Notes: generated by a model from the letters alone, not told the origin. A stretch of DNA of 10,772 nt from Comamonas sp. lk (GCA_945875225.1 CAMCJY010000039.1:1-10772); one strand, 5' to 3'. Shown: positions 1-6,671, numbered from the stretch's first letter. Program-made: numbers and translations.

Positions 1-28
1 CGGTGATATCGGAATAAATGCTTTCCAT
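1..28 (-). CDS. Start of an unidentified leftward gene (partial)
   Basis: Reading leftward from position 28, an ATG opens a frame beginning MESIYSDIT that runs off the window edge. A GGAG Shine-Dalgarno (CTCC at 35-38 on the plus strand) lies 6 nt before the ATG, and a plausible promoter lies just beyond it. Nine residues are too few to name a family. The doubled palindrome over the promoter suggests an autoregulated gene, as in small DNA-binding regulators or toxin-antitoxin operons. That is inference from the promoter only. Confidence 0.5.
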
Positions 29-41
29 AAATAGCTCCAAA

Positions 42-66
42 TTAAGCGCTAATTTTAGCGCTAATT
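42..66. promoter_or_regulatory. Twin AGCGCT palindromes, probable operator
   Basis: AGCGCT occurs at 45-50 and 57-62, twelve bases apart, each with flanking AA/TT that makes a longer near-palindrome; the second copy is a perfect TTAGCGCTAA at 55-64. The two copies bracket the candidate -10 box. Paired dyads about one helical turn apart over a promoter are a usual layout for a repressor operator. The cognate protein is not known from this window. Confidence 0.4.
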
Positions 67-80
67 AAGACTATTGCCAG
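52..80 (-). promoter_or_regulatory. Candidate sigma-70 promoter for the leftward gene
   Basis: On the minus strand a -35-like CTGGCA (75-80) is followed after exactly 17 nt by TAAAAT (52-57), a 5/6 match to the -10 consensus. The -10 sits between two AGCGCT palindromes and about 24 nt before the start codon of the leftward gene, so bound protein would cover the polymerase site. The -35 matches 4/6. Promoter activity is inferred. Confidence 0.45.
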
Positions 81-101
81 GGCAAGGTAGTGTCACCCCC
101 C

Positions 102-1022
102 TCACAGCCCCAGCATCAACTCCAGGTTTTGCACCGCTGCGCCGCTGGCGCCTTTGCCCAGGTTGTCCAGGCGGGCGACCAAGAGGGCGTGGCCGGCGGC
201 TTGGTTGGCGAAGACGCGCAGTTCCATCTGGTTGCTGCCGGCCAGGGCTACGGCGTCGAGCTTGGCGTCGGCGGTGGGCGGCTCAACCGTCACCATGCGG
301 CTTCCAGCGTAGTGCGCGGCCAGGGCCTCGTGCAGGGCTTGGGCGCTGGGCTGGCCGGGCAGGCTGTCCAGGTGCAGCGGCAGTTGCACCAGCATGCCTT
401 GCGCGAAATTGCCCACCGAGGGCACAAACAGCGGGCGGCGCGTCAGGCCGCTGCAATGCATGATTTCGGGGATGTGTTTGTGCTGCAATCCCAGGGCGTA
501 CAGTTCGAAGGGCGCGGCGCTACCCGCCTCATAGGCTTCCATCATGCTGCGCCCACCGCCGCTGTAACCGCTAACCGAAGGCAGGCAGACCGCAAAGTCC
601 GAGGGCAGCAAACCCGCATCGATCAAGGGGCGCAAAAGCGCAATCGCGCCGGTGGCGTAGCAGCCGGGGTTGGCCACGCGGTCTGCTGCAGCGATGGCCG
701 CACTTTGGCCGGCGCACAGTTCAGCAAAACCATAAACCCAGTCCGGCGCGATGCGGTGCGCGGTAGAGGCGTCGATGATGCGCGGGGCCTTGCCGGTGTC
801 GCGGCGCAGCGCATCGACCATGGCGACCGAAGCGATCGCCGCGTCGTCATGCAAACACAAGATCACCACATCGGCCTGCGCCATCAGCGCGCGCTTGGCG
901 GCATCGTCTTTGCGCAAGGCAGGGTCTATGCGCAGTATTTCGATGTGGGCCATGGCTTGCAGGCGCTCGCGGATTTGCAGACCGGTGGTTCCGGCTTCGC
1001 CGTCGATAAAGATTTTTTTCAT
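102..1022 (-). CDS. argC: N-acetyl-gamma-glutamyl-phosphate reductase, type 2
   Basis: Cytosolic enzyme of arginine biosynthesis that reduces N-acetyl-glutamyl-5-phosphate to N-acetyl-glutamate-5-semialdehyde with NADPH. The 306-residue product has the short N-terminus of the type 2 AGPR subfamily, beginning MKKIFIDGEAGTTG with a glycine-rich dinucleotide-binding turn. The catalytic cysteine is Cys121 in ANPGCYATG; SGYSGGG and GNFAQGMLVQLPLHL follow in the C-terminal half. Length is normal for type 2 (about 300-320). An in-frame TTG lies ten codons upstream (1052), but the family begins at the ATG, so 1022 is preferred. No strong Shine-Dalgarno is visible before it. The gene stands alone, divergent from sucC with 142 bp between the start codons. 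No convincing terminator follows; a short TTGCC/GGCAA hairpin at 74-85 lacks a T-run. Confidence 0.95.
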   Translation of the reverse strand: MKKIFIDGEAGTTGLQIRERLQAMAHIEILRIDPALRKDDAAKRALMAQADVVILCLHDDAAIASVAMVDALRRDTGKAPRIIDASTAHRIAPDWVYGFAELCAGQSAAIAAADRVANPGCYATGAIALLRPLIDAGLLPSDFAVCLPSVSGYSGGGRSMMEAYEAGSAAPFELYALGLQHKHIPEIMHCSGLTRRPLFVPSVGNFAQGMLVQLPLHLDSLPGQPSAQALHEALAAHYAGSRMVTVEPPTADAKLDAVALAGSNQMELRVFANQAAGHALLVARLDNLGKGASGAAVQNLELMLGL

Positions 1023-1085
1023 GGGCTTAAAAAAGGCATTCAATGCTGGCAAGGCTGGGGCCTAGTGGCCCACGCGCCTCGTAAG

Positions 1086-1146
1086 CAGGGGGCAAGATTG
1101 ACGCGCTGCACCATGATACAGTTCCGCGTCTTTGCTTTGCCCCCTG
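1086..1146. repeat. 10-bp inverted repeat between argC and sucC
   Basis: CAGGGGGCAA at 1086-1095 and its exact reverse complement TTGCCCCCTG at 1137-1146 are separated by 41 bp. The right arm ends 18 nt before the sucC start codon. The candidate sucC promoter lies between the arms. It could be a split operator or, if transcripts begin upstream of the left arm, an mRNA stem. Only the symmetry is seen directly. Confidence 0.5.
1114..1122 (+). promoter_or_regulatory. Possible extended -10 promoter for sucCD
   Basis: TGATACAGT matches an extended -10 (TGn plus TACAGT, 4/6 to TATAAT), about 42 nt upstream of the sucC start. No good -35 lies at the right spacing; TTGACG at 1098-1103 is only 13 nt away. 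Weak evidence; it is listed because it is the best candidate between the divergent genes. Confidence 0.25.
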
Positions 1147-1164
1147 TTTCAAAAGAGAAAAGCC

Positions 1165-2334
1165 ATGAAAATCCACGAATACCAAGGCAAGGAAATCTTG
1201 CGCAATGCCGGCGTGCCTGTGCCGCGCGGCATCCCCGCGTTCACGGTACAAGAAGCTGTCGAAGCCGCGCAAAAACTCGGCGGCCCGGTTTGGGTGGTCA
1301 AGGCGCAAATCCATGCCGGTGGTCGCGGCAAGGGCGGCGGCGTCAAGCTGGCCCGCTCGATTGAGGAGGTCACACAACTGGCGACCGAGATATTGGGTAT
1401 GCAGCTGATCACCCACCAGACCGGCCCGCTGGGCCAGAAGGTGCGCCGCTTGCTGATCGAAGACGGCGCCGACATTCAAAAGGAGTATTACATCTCTGCC
1501 GTCACCGACCGCGCCAGCCAGCGCGTGGCCATGATCGTTTCTTCCGAAGGCGGCATGGATATCGAGGGCGTGGCACATGACACGCCGGAAAAAATCATCA
1601 CCGAAATTGTGGACCCAGCCCTGGGCCTGACCGACGCGCAAGCCAAAAAACTAGCCGACGCCATTGGTGTGCCCGCCGACTCCACGGCCAAGGCGGTCGA
1701 TGTGCTGCAAAAGCTCTACCAGGTCTATATGGACACCGACGCCAGCCTGGTGGAAGTGAACCCGCTGATTTTGGAAGGCAATGGCAATATCAAAGCGCTG
1801 GACGCCAAGTTCAATTTTGATGCCAACGCACTCTACCGCCACCCAGAAATCGTGGCCTACCGCGACCTGGACGAAGAAGACGCGGCCGAAATCGAAGCCT
1901 CCAAGTTTGACCTGGCCTATATCAGCCTGGACGGCAACATCGGCTGCCTGGTCAACGGCGCCGGTCTGGCCATGGCCACTATGGACACGATCAAGCTGTT
2001 TGGCGCTGAGCCGGCCAACTTTCTGGACGTAGGCGGCGGCGCCACCCCGGAAAAAGTGACCGAGGCCTTCAAGATCATGCTGAAAAACCCCAAAGTCAAG
2101 GCGATTTTGGTCAACATTTTTGGCGGCATCATGAAGTGCGACACCATTGCCCATGGCGTTATCGCCGCTTGCAAAGCGGTCAATCTGCAAGTGCCGCTGG
2201 TGGTGCGTATGAAGGGCACCAACGAGGACATCGGCAAAAAAATGCTGGCTGACTCAGGTCTGCCCATCATCAGTGCCGACACCATGGCAGAAGCGGCGCA
2301 AAAAGTCGTCGCCGCCGTCCAAGCCCACGCCTAA
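1165..2334 (+). CDS. sucC: Succinyl-CoA synthetase (ADP-forming), beta subunit
   Basis: Beta subunit of the TCA-cycle enzyme that interconverts succinyl-CoA and succinate with substrate-level formation of ATP or GTP; it works with SucD in the cytosol. The 389-residue length equals the family norm. The N-terminal ATP-grasp domain starts MKIHEYQGKEILR, with the nucleotide-binding AGGRGKGGGVK loop at residues 51-61. The Mg-binding EVNPL segment and LDAK lie near 200-215. The C-terminal ligase-CoA domain carries GNIGCLVNGAGLAMATMD and LVNIFGGIMKCD. An in-frame upstream start at 1132 would add eleven residues absent from the family, so the ATG at 1165, behind a weak AAAGAGA, is chosen. sucD follows after 30 nt in the same operon. 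Diverges from argC. Confidence 0.97.
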   Translation: MKIHEYQGKEILRNAGVPVPRGIPAFTVQEAVEAAQKLGGPVWVVKAQIHAGGRGKGGGVKLARSIEEVTQLATEILGMQLITHQTGPLGQKVRRLLIEDGADIQKEYYISAVTDRASQRVAMIVSSEGGMDIEGVAHDTPEKIITEIVDPALGLTDAQAKKLADAIGVPADSTAKAVDVLQKLYQVYMDTDASLVEVNPLILEGNGNIKALDAKFNFDANALYRHPEIVAYRDLDEEDAAEIEASKFDLAYISLDGNIGCLVNGAGLAMATMDTIKLFGAEPANFLDVGGGATPEKVTEAFKIMLKNPKVKAILVNIFGGIMKCDTIAHGVIAACKAVNLQVPLVVRMKGTNEDIGKKMLADSGLPIISADTMAEAAQKVVAAVQAHA

Positions 2335-2364
2335 AGCCCACGCCACCGTCAGAAAGAAACCGCC

Positions 2365-3258
2365 ATGTCGATCTTCATCAATAAAGACACCCGCGTCATT
2401 ACCCAGGGCATTACCGGCAAAACTGGCGCATTCCACACCGAAAAGTGCCAGGAATACGCCAATGGCAAAGCCTGCTTTGTAGCCGGGGTCAATCCTAAAA
2501 AGGCCGGTGAGTCGGTGCTAGGTATCCCGATTTACGGCTCGGTCAAAGAGGCTGCCCACGAAACCGGCGCCACCGTGTCCGTCATCTATGTGCCGCCCCC
2601 TGGCGCGGCAGCGGCCATCTGGGAAGCCGTCGAAGCCGACCTGGACCTGGCTATCTGCATTACCGAAGGCATCCCGGTGCGCGACATGTTGGAATTGCGC
2701 AACAAAATGCGCGCCAAAGAAGCCGCTGGTGGCAAAAAAACCTTGCTGCTCGGGCCCAACTGCCCGGGACTGATCACGCCCGAAGAAATCAAAATCGGCA
2801 TCATGCCGGGCCACATCCACCGCAAAGGCCGCATCGGCGTGGTCTCGCGCTCGGGAACGCTCACCTATGAAGCGGTGGCGCAACTCACCGAAATCGGCCT
2901 GGGCCAGTCCAGCGCCGTGGGCATTGGCGGCGATCCGATCAACGGACTCAAGCACATCGACATCATGCGCGCCTTCAACGACGACCCGGGCACCGACGCG
3001 GTCATCATGATTGGCGAAATCGGCGGCCCCGACGAAGCCGAAGCAGCGCGCTGGTGCAAGCTGAATATGAAAAAACCCATCGTCGGCTTTATCGCCGGTG
3101 TCACCGCGCCTGCGGGCAAGCGCATGGGCCATGCCGGTGCGCTGATCAGCGGTGGCGCCGACACGGCGGACGCCAAGCTGGCGGTGATGGAGGAGTGTGG
3201 CTTCAAAGTGACGCGCAACCCTTCCGAAATGGCCAAGCTACTCAAAGCCATGCTCTAA
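2365..3258 (+). CDS. sucD: Succinyl-CoA synthetase, alpha subunit
   Basis: Alpha subunit of succinyl-CoA synthetase; it binds CoA and carries the phosphohistidine intermediate. The 297-residue product begins MSIFINKDTRV and has the CoA-binding Rossmann motif GITGKTGAFHTEKC at about 15-28. The LLGPNCPGLI segment and GIGGDPI follow. The active-site histidine is seen as His256 in GHAGALISGGADTADAK (codon at 3130-3132). Length and ends match the family. The start has only a weak AGAAAG behind it, and translation is probably helped by sucC 30 nt upstream. The terC remnant begins 21 nt after the stop, and no terminator is visible in that gap. Confidence 0.97.
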   Translation: MSIFINKDTRVITQGITGKTGAFHTEKCQEYANGKACFVAGVNPKKAGESVLGIPIYGSVKEAAHETGATVSVIYVPPPGAAAAIWEAVEADLDLAICITEGIPVRDMLELRNKMRAKEAAGGKKTLLLGPNCPGLITPEEIKIGIMPGHIHRKGRIGVVSRSGTLTYEAVAQLTEIGLGQSSAVGIGGDPINGLKHIDIMRAFNDDPGTDAVIMIGEIGGPDEAEAARWCKLNMKKPIVGFIAGVTAPAGKRMGHAGALISGGADTADAKLAVMEECGFKVTRNPSEMAKLLKAML

Positions 3259-3279
3259 GCCAGCCAAAGTAAGACAAGC

Positions 3280-3701
3280 ATGGAAATACACTAAACCCCC
3301 AGCTCTGGCTCGGTCTGCTGAAAATCATCTGGATCAGCATCATCCTGTCAGGCGATAACGCCGTCGTAATTGCCCTGGCAGCGCGCAGCCTTCCGCCACA
3401 ACAGCAAAAACAGGTCGTCTTGTTTGGCTCGGGGGCGGCAGTGGTCTTGCGTATCGTGCTGACTCTGGTCGCGGTGCAATTGCTGGCCGAAGACGGCGGC
3501 GATGCCGGTGAAGAAATGATGATCCGCCTGATGGAGCGCTTCCCCATTGTGGTGACTTTTGGCGCGGCGCTGATTGGCTGGGTAGGCGGCGAAACTTTGG
3601 TCAGCGACAAAGTGCTGGGTCCGCTGCTTGAAAACGCCCATTGGCTGCGCCAAGCCGGCCCGGTCCTGGGCGCAGCGCTGGTGCTGCTACTAGGACGCTG
3701 A
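3280..3701 (+). pseudogene. Decayed TerC-family membrane protein gene
   Basis: The frame from 3285 encodes a recognisable TerC (YjbE/YkoY-type) start, NTLNPQLWLGLLKIIW, the first acidic membrane motif LSGDNAVVIALAARSLP, a glycine/alanine-rich second segment, and then a typical TerC end, LMERFPIVV, GAALIGWVGGE, VSD. Two lesions are seen. The ATG at 3280 is in another frame (ATG GAA ATA CAC TAA) and would join the reading frame only with a -1 shift; no ATG, GTG or TTG lies in the correct frame before codon 46. The product is also only about 138 residues against roughly 230 in the family. The middle, including the second DN motif (SLDN in relatives), is missing between LTLVAVQLL and the C-terminal segment. 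TerC proteins are multi-pass inner-membrane proteins linked to tellurite or metal handling; this copy is probably non-functional. A sequencing indel could explain the start but not the internal loss. Confidence 0.8.
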
Positions 3702-3751
3702 CTGCAAAAGCGCCATGACAAGGACGAAGTACCCGCGCCCTAAGCGCTGGC

Positions 3752-3770
3752 GCAGGGCAGGGCAGGGCAG
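3752..3770 (+). repeat. GCAGG pentanucleotide tandem repeat
   Basis: Three full GCAGG units plus GCAG lie immediately before the left arm of the hairpin. The run is short and in non-coding sequence, so a change in copy number would alter spacing only. No function is assigned. Confidence 0.6.
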
Positions 3771-3807
3771 TCTGCACCGACAATACTTGGCAGCAAGTCG
3801 TGCAGAC
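3770..3807. other. Strong two-part hairpin
   Basis: GTCTGCAC (3770-3777) pairs perfectly with GTGCAGAC (3800-3807). Inside it, ACTTG (3785-3789) pairs with CAAGT (3794-3798) around the loop GCAG. With a bulged C the outer stem can instead extend to 11 pairs (CGAC with GTCG). There is no T-run, so it is not a classical terminator. It could be an RNA structure, a protein site, or a chance effect of a decayed coding frame. Confidence 0.5.
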
Positions 3808-3914
3808 CGGTTGCGCCGTGCTGGGATACAAGGGCAATGGCTATGCTTGGCCAGCACTAGCTGATCTCTTTTGACGATACGTAAAACCCCTGCCGTACCC
3901 ATTTGATATACCAT

Positions 3915-3943
3915 TTGACAACTATTCTCAGAAATTTTTTGAA
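3915..3943 (+). promoter_or_regulatory. Candidate sigma-70 promoter for pilA
   Basis: A perfect -35 TTGACA (3915-3920) is followed after 17 nt by TTTGAA (3938-3943), a poor -10 (3/6). It lies 62 nt upstream of the pilin start. Pilin genes are often sigma-54 dependent, but the GG/GC pairs seen upstream have the wrong spacing, so this is the best candidate. Confidence 0.3.
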
Positions 3944-4005
3944 GCCTGAGTTTGTCAATTGACCCAGGTACATCTACTTATTTACTTTTTGATAGGGAGT
4001 TCTTT

Positions 4006-4488
4006 ATGAAAAATAGCCTGCAAAAGGGTTTCACCCTGATTGAGTTGATGATCGTGATCGCGATCATCGGAGTTCTGGCAGCGGTGGCGGTGCCGGCGTA
4101 CCAAGACTATATTGCGAAGGCGCAAGTGGCATCGGCCTTGGCTGAAATACAGTCTGCGAAAAATCAAGTGGAAACAAAGATTGTTGAAGGTGTTACGACT
4201 GCGCTGAGTTATACGACTTCAACTGTGGGTGAGATTGGCTTAAAAAGCGGTACCGAACGCTGCGCAACAGTGACCGCGACAGTTAAAACCACTGGGGAGG
4301 CTGGCATTCTTTGCCAAATCAAAGGCTCTAATGCGGTCAAAGATAAGTACCTCCAATACTATCGGTCTGCAGACACCACTACCGCTGGCAGCGTAGTAAG
4401 CGGCACTTGGAGTTGCAAAACTGATGCTGATGCGAAACATGCGCCGAAAACCTGTGCCTCTAGCACGTCTGCACCAACGAATCCTTAA
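4006..4488 (+). CDS. pilA: Type IV pilin, major subunit
   Basis: Structural subunit of type IV pili, made as a prepilin in the inner membrane, cleaved and N-methylated by PilD, and polymerised by the PilB/PilC machinery. The 160-residue product has a short leader MKNSLQKG ending in the required Gly8, then FTLIELMIVIAIIGVLAAVA with Glu5 of the mature protein (Glu13 here). The N-terminal alpha helix continues through about residue 60. Cysteines 137 and 150 (SCKT...KTC) form the usual C-terminal D-loop; Cys86 and Cys103 could form a second disulfide. The tail CASSTSAPTNP is rich in Ser/Thr/Pro, a plausible glycan site. GGGAG at 3995-3999, six nt upstream, fixes the ATG at 4006 over an upstream in-frame start. 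A terminator-like hairpin follows, and a PglL-type glycosyltransferase gene is next. Confidence 0.93.
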   Translation: MKNSLQKGFTLIELMIVIAIIGVLAAVAVPAYQDYIAKAQVASALAEIQSAKNQVETKIVEGVTTALSYTTSTVGEIGLKSGTERCATVTATVKTTGEAGILCQIKGSNAVKDKYLQYYRSADTTTAGSVVSGTWSCKTDADAKHAPKTCASSTSAPTNP

Positions 4489-4514
4489 TTTCGAATTCGA
4501 CCAAACCTATAAAC

Positions 4515-4540
4515 AGCCGCTGCGCGTATCGGCTTTTATT
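4515..4540 (+). terminator. Possible intrinsic terminator after pilA
   Basis: AGCCG (4515-4519) and CGGCT (4530-4534) form a 5-bp stem with a 10-nt loop, followed by TTTATT. It lies 26 nt after the pilA stop. The stem is short and the T-run is broken, so it may be only partial, letting some transcripts read into pglL. Confidence 0.4.
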
Positions 4541-4611
4541 GCTCCATCCAAATCGCAGGCCCAAAGAATGCCCCTCGCTGGACTTGCCAAAGCCCGCCGA
4601 TAATTCTGCGC

Positions 4612-6186
4612 GTGCCGCTCCTACCCCAATTCTTTGCCTACTGCTTCGCCATAGTGTGCCTGGCCTACCCCTGGCTCAATCCATTTAACTTTGGCCCATC
4701 CGTAAACGTCGTCTCTGGCCTGGTCGCCTGGGGGGGGGCCGCGGGATTGGGGCTGTGCTTCATCACCCTGCTTACCGACCGCGAGGCGCGCTGGCGCGTG
4801 CTGCTGGCAGGCTGGGCGCTGGCAGCGGGTGTGAGTGCGCTGATGGGACTGCTGCAGTACTTTGACCAGTCGCAGCTGATGGGGACTTGGGTGAATTACG
4901 CCGGGCTGGGTCAGGCCTTTGGCAATTTGCGCCAGCGTAACCAGTTTGCCACTTTATGCAGCATGGGCTTGGTGCTGCTGTGGTGGTGGGCGCAGTACAC
5001 GCGGGCGGAAAAAATGAGCGCGGCGCAGACCTTGGCATGGCTGGCAGCCGCGGCCGTGGTGTGCGCTGCCTCGGCGGCATCCAGTTCGCGCACCGGCTTT
5101 CTCCAGTTGCTGCTGCTCATGGGGCTTGCCTGGTCCTGGCGAGCCGGTGCGGGCGCCTCGGGCCGCAGCTGGCATAGCCTGCTTCCAGTCGGTTTTATGT
5201 TGTTGGCCTATGTGCTGGCAGCCGTGTTGTTGCCGATTGCGGCAGGGGTGGAGGGATCGGTGTTTGAACGCATGCGCGAGCCGCCGCAGGGCTGCGAAAG
5301 TCGCATGGCTTTGTACCGCAATGTGCTGTACCTCATTACGCAAAAACCGCTTGCCGGCTGGGGCTGGGGCGAACTGGACTTTGCGCATTTCATGACCCTG
5401 TACACCACGCCGCTGGCGGGTGTGCGTTTTTGCGCCATTTTGGACAATGCCCACAACCTGCCTTTGCAATTGGCCGTAGAACTGGGGCTGCCACTGGCGC
5501 TATTGATTTGCGCGCTGCTTCTTTGGTGGCTACTGCAAAACAAACCCTGGGCCGAGCGCGTGCCCCAACGCCAACTGGCCTGGGGCCTGCTGGCCATGGC
5601 GGGGCTGCATAGTTTGCTGGAGTACCCGCTGTGGTACGGGCCGTTTCAGGTGGCCACCGTGCTGTGCCTGTGGGTGTTACACGCCTACCCGGCGCAGCAG
5701 GCGCCCGACCCCGCAGTGGCCGACACGCCCGCATCCGCATCCGCGGCAGGACTTAGCTTCAGACCCCGTCTTGCCCTGCATGCCGGCTGGTTTGCCGTGC
5801 CAATGCTTGCGCTGGTTTGCGCCATGGTGTCTTGGAATTACTGGCGCATGAGCCAGCTCTACATGACCGCAGAAAACCGCGCGCCTGCCTACCGCGACGA
5901 CACCCATAGCAAGGTACAAGGCGCCTGGTTTTTCAGCGGCCATGTCGATTTTGCGGTGCTATCGGTCACGCCGGTGTCCGAGCAGACGGCGCCGTATTTG
6001 CTGCAGCTAGGTGAGCAGCTGCTGCATTTTTCGCCCGAAGCTAAAGTGGTGGAAAAGATTCTCGATGCGGCCATCGTGCTGCAACGGGCAGACAAGATCG
6101 CGCAGTACGCACCGCGTTTTGCTGCTGCTTTTCCAGAGGATTACCGGCGCTGGCGTGCGGCCCATGTCCAACTGGCCTTGCCCTAA
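4612..6186 (+). CDS. pglL: PglL-type O-oligosaccharyltransferase (Wzy/O-antigen ligase superfamily)
   Basis: Predicted inner-membrane enzyme that moves a lipid-linked glycan onto Ser/Thr of exported proteins, here probably the adjacent pilin. The 524-residue product has many hydrophobic segments and the PglL landmark GQAFGNLRQRNQFATL (about 100-115), then the long periplasmic loop with GWGWGELDFAHF (249-260), HNLPLQLAVELG (281-292) and HSLLEYPLWYG (333-343). Conserved His residues in such motifs are essential in characterised PglL enzymes. A less hydrophobic C-terminal part follows (from about 400). The chosen GTG start lacks a Shine-Dalgarno; the frame is open further upstream without a standard start, and an ATG at 4568 is out of frame, so the true N-terminus is uncertain. 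Nine consecutive G at 4730-4738 could allow frameshifting. O-antigen ligase (WaaL) is the alternative, less likely given the pilin neighbour. Confidence 0.85.
   Translation: MPLLPQFFAYCFAIVCLAYPWLNPFNFGPSVNVVSGLVAWGGAAGLGLCFITLLTDREARWRVLLAGWALAAGVSALMGLLQYFDQSQLMGTWVNYAGLGQAFGNLRQRNQFATLCSMGLVLLWWWAQYTRAEKMSAAQTLAWLAAAAVVCAASAASSSRTGFLQLLLLMGLAWSWRAGAGASGRSWHSLLPVGFMLLAYVLAAVLLPIAAGVEGSVFERMREPPQGCESRMALYRNVLYLITQKPLAGWGWGELDFAHFMTLYTTPLAGVRFCAILDNAHNLPLQLAVELGLPLALLICALLLWWLLQNKPWAERVPQRQLAWGLLAMAGLHSLLEYPLWYGPFQVATVLCLWVLHAYPAQQAPDPAVADTPASASAAGLSFRPRLALHAGWFAVPMLALVCAMVSWNYWRMSQLYMTAENRAPAYRDDTHSKVQGAWFFSGHVDFAVLSVTPVSEQTAPYLLQLGEQLLHFSPEAKVVEKILDAAIVLQRADKIAQYAPRFAAAFPEDYRRWRAAHVQLALP
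4730..4738 (+). repeat. G9 homopolymer inside pglL
   Basis: Nine G in a row encode the end of Trp40 and Gly41-Gly42. A gain or loss of one base would shift the frame near the start of the protein. Long poly-G runs in glycosylation genes are classic slipped-strand switches in Neisseria; whether this one varies is not known. Confidence 0.75.
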
Positions 6187-6284
6187 AGTCAATTAGCAGT
6201 TTTGCGCTCCATAGGTGCGGTCTAATAGGCGCTATGGGACACGGGTTTGCACCTGCCCCATCTTTGCCACACTGTGAAAGACGT

Positions 6285-6458
6285 ATGAAAACCATGTATC
6301 TAACCTTACTCATTTCCCTGTCCTGCACTGGCTGTGCGGTATACGCTGTGGCAGACGCTGCCATTGCGGTTGGGGCTACCGTGGTCAAAACCACCGCAAA
6401 GGCTGCGGGTGCTGTCATAGACGCTGTCACACCGGATAGCAAATCAGACAAAAAATAA
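6285..6458 (+). CDS. Small lipoprotein (resembles NF038104 family)
   Basis: A 57-residue product beginning MKTMYLTLLISLSCTGC. The N-terminus has a Lys, a hydrophobic core and a lipobox-like CTGC, with Cys17 as the likely lipidation site. The mature part is an alanine/valine-rich stretch (AVADAAIAVGATVVKTTAKA) ending in a charged SDKK. From memory, small lipoproteins of this type sit beside pglL and moaC in Comamonadaceae; their function is unknown. An in-frame ATG at 6234 would place a proline-containing stretch before the signal peptide, so 6285 is preferred. Only a weak GAAAG is seen upstream. It faces the moaC remnant. Confidence 0.75.
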   Translation: MKTMYLTLLISLSCTGCAVYAVADAAIAVGATVVKTTAKAAGAVIDAVTPDSKSDKK

Positions 6459-6533
6459 GTCGGCCTCTATTTTGAGCAAGGTCGGCAAGCGTTTCAGCGA
6501 TGGAATTGGCACCGAAACGGTAGTCGCTCTTAA

Positions 6534-6671
6534 TCAGCGGTTCACAAAACTCCCGCTCTTGCCGCCGCGCTTTTCCAGCAAAGTGATGCCTTGCATCACC
6601 ATGCCTCTGTCCACTGCTTTGCACATGTCATAGATGGTGAGCAGCGCCACTTGCACCGCGGTCAGGGCTTC
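6534..6671 (-). pseudogene. moaC: C-terminal remnant of moaC (cyclic pyranopterin monophosphate synthase)
   Basis: Reading leftward, the last 45 codons of MoaC are clear: EALTAVQVALLTIYDMCKAV, then DRGMVM, TLLEKRGGKSG and a stop at 6534-6536. The segment holds the DMCK residues that match the catalytic Asp and Lys of E. coli MoaC. MoaC is normally about 160 residues and converts the GTP-derived cyclic intermediate to cPMP in molybdenum cofactor synthesis. Upstream of EAL (beyond about 6671) the frame stays open for some codons but no longer resembles MoaC, and the substrate-binding N-terminal two thirds are absent. The gene was cut off at the edge of the block to the right, so it cannot be functional here. 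An intact copy would have to exist elsewhere. Confidence 0.85.

Larger units (their letters stand above)
3702..4005. other. 304-bp intergenic region upstream of pilA
   Basis: No complete gene is seen. The region holds a GCAGG tandem run (3752-3770), a strong hairpin (3770-3807), an AT-rich leader and a candidate promoter (3915-3943) before the pilin gene. A plus-strand frame from 3719 to 3874 is open, has no usual start codon, and ends with a protein-like string (CTDNTWQQVVQTGC, GYKGNGYAWPALADLF). It may be the tail of a lost gene. I do not recognise it. Confidence 0.5.

Noticed and set aside
90..1364. Long plus-strand open frame across argC
   Set aside because: It is antisense to a clear argC with its catalytic cysteine, and its translation is low-complexity Gly/Ala/Arg/Gln text.
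1027..2190. Minus-strand frames opposite sucC
   Set aside because: They mirror the codon bias of sucC and contain no family motif.
3787..3862. Possible sigma-54 sites upstream of pilA (TTGGCAG...GTGCA and TTGGCCAG...TAGC)
   Set aside because: The GG and GC dinucleotides are 11 and 9 nt apart instead of the required 10, so neither is a credible -24/-12 promoter.
4568..4603. ATG at 4568 as the start of pglL
   Set aside because: It reads only eleven codons before TAA and is out of frame with the transferase.
6209..6237. CCATAG/CTATGG inverted repeat after pglL as a terminator
   Set aside because: The stem is only 6 bp with a 17-nt loop and no T-run follows.
6427..6624. Minus-strand frame of 65 codons overlapping the moaC remnant and the lipoprotein gene
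   Set aside because: The moaC tail is in a different frame and is clearly recognisable. This frame has no family signal and no start context.
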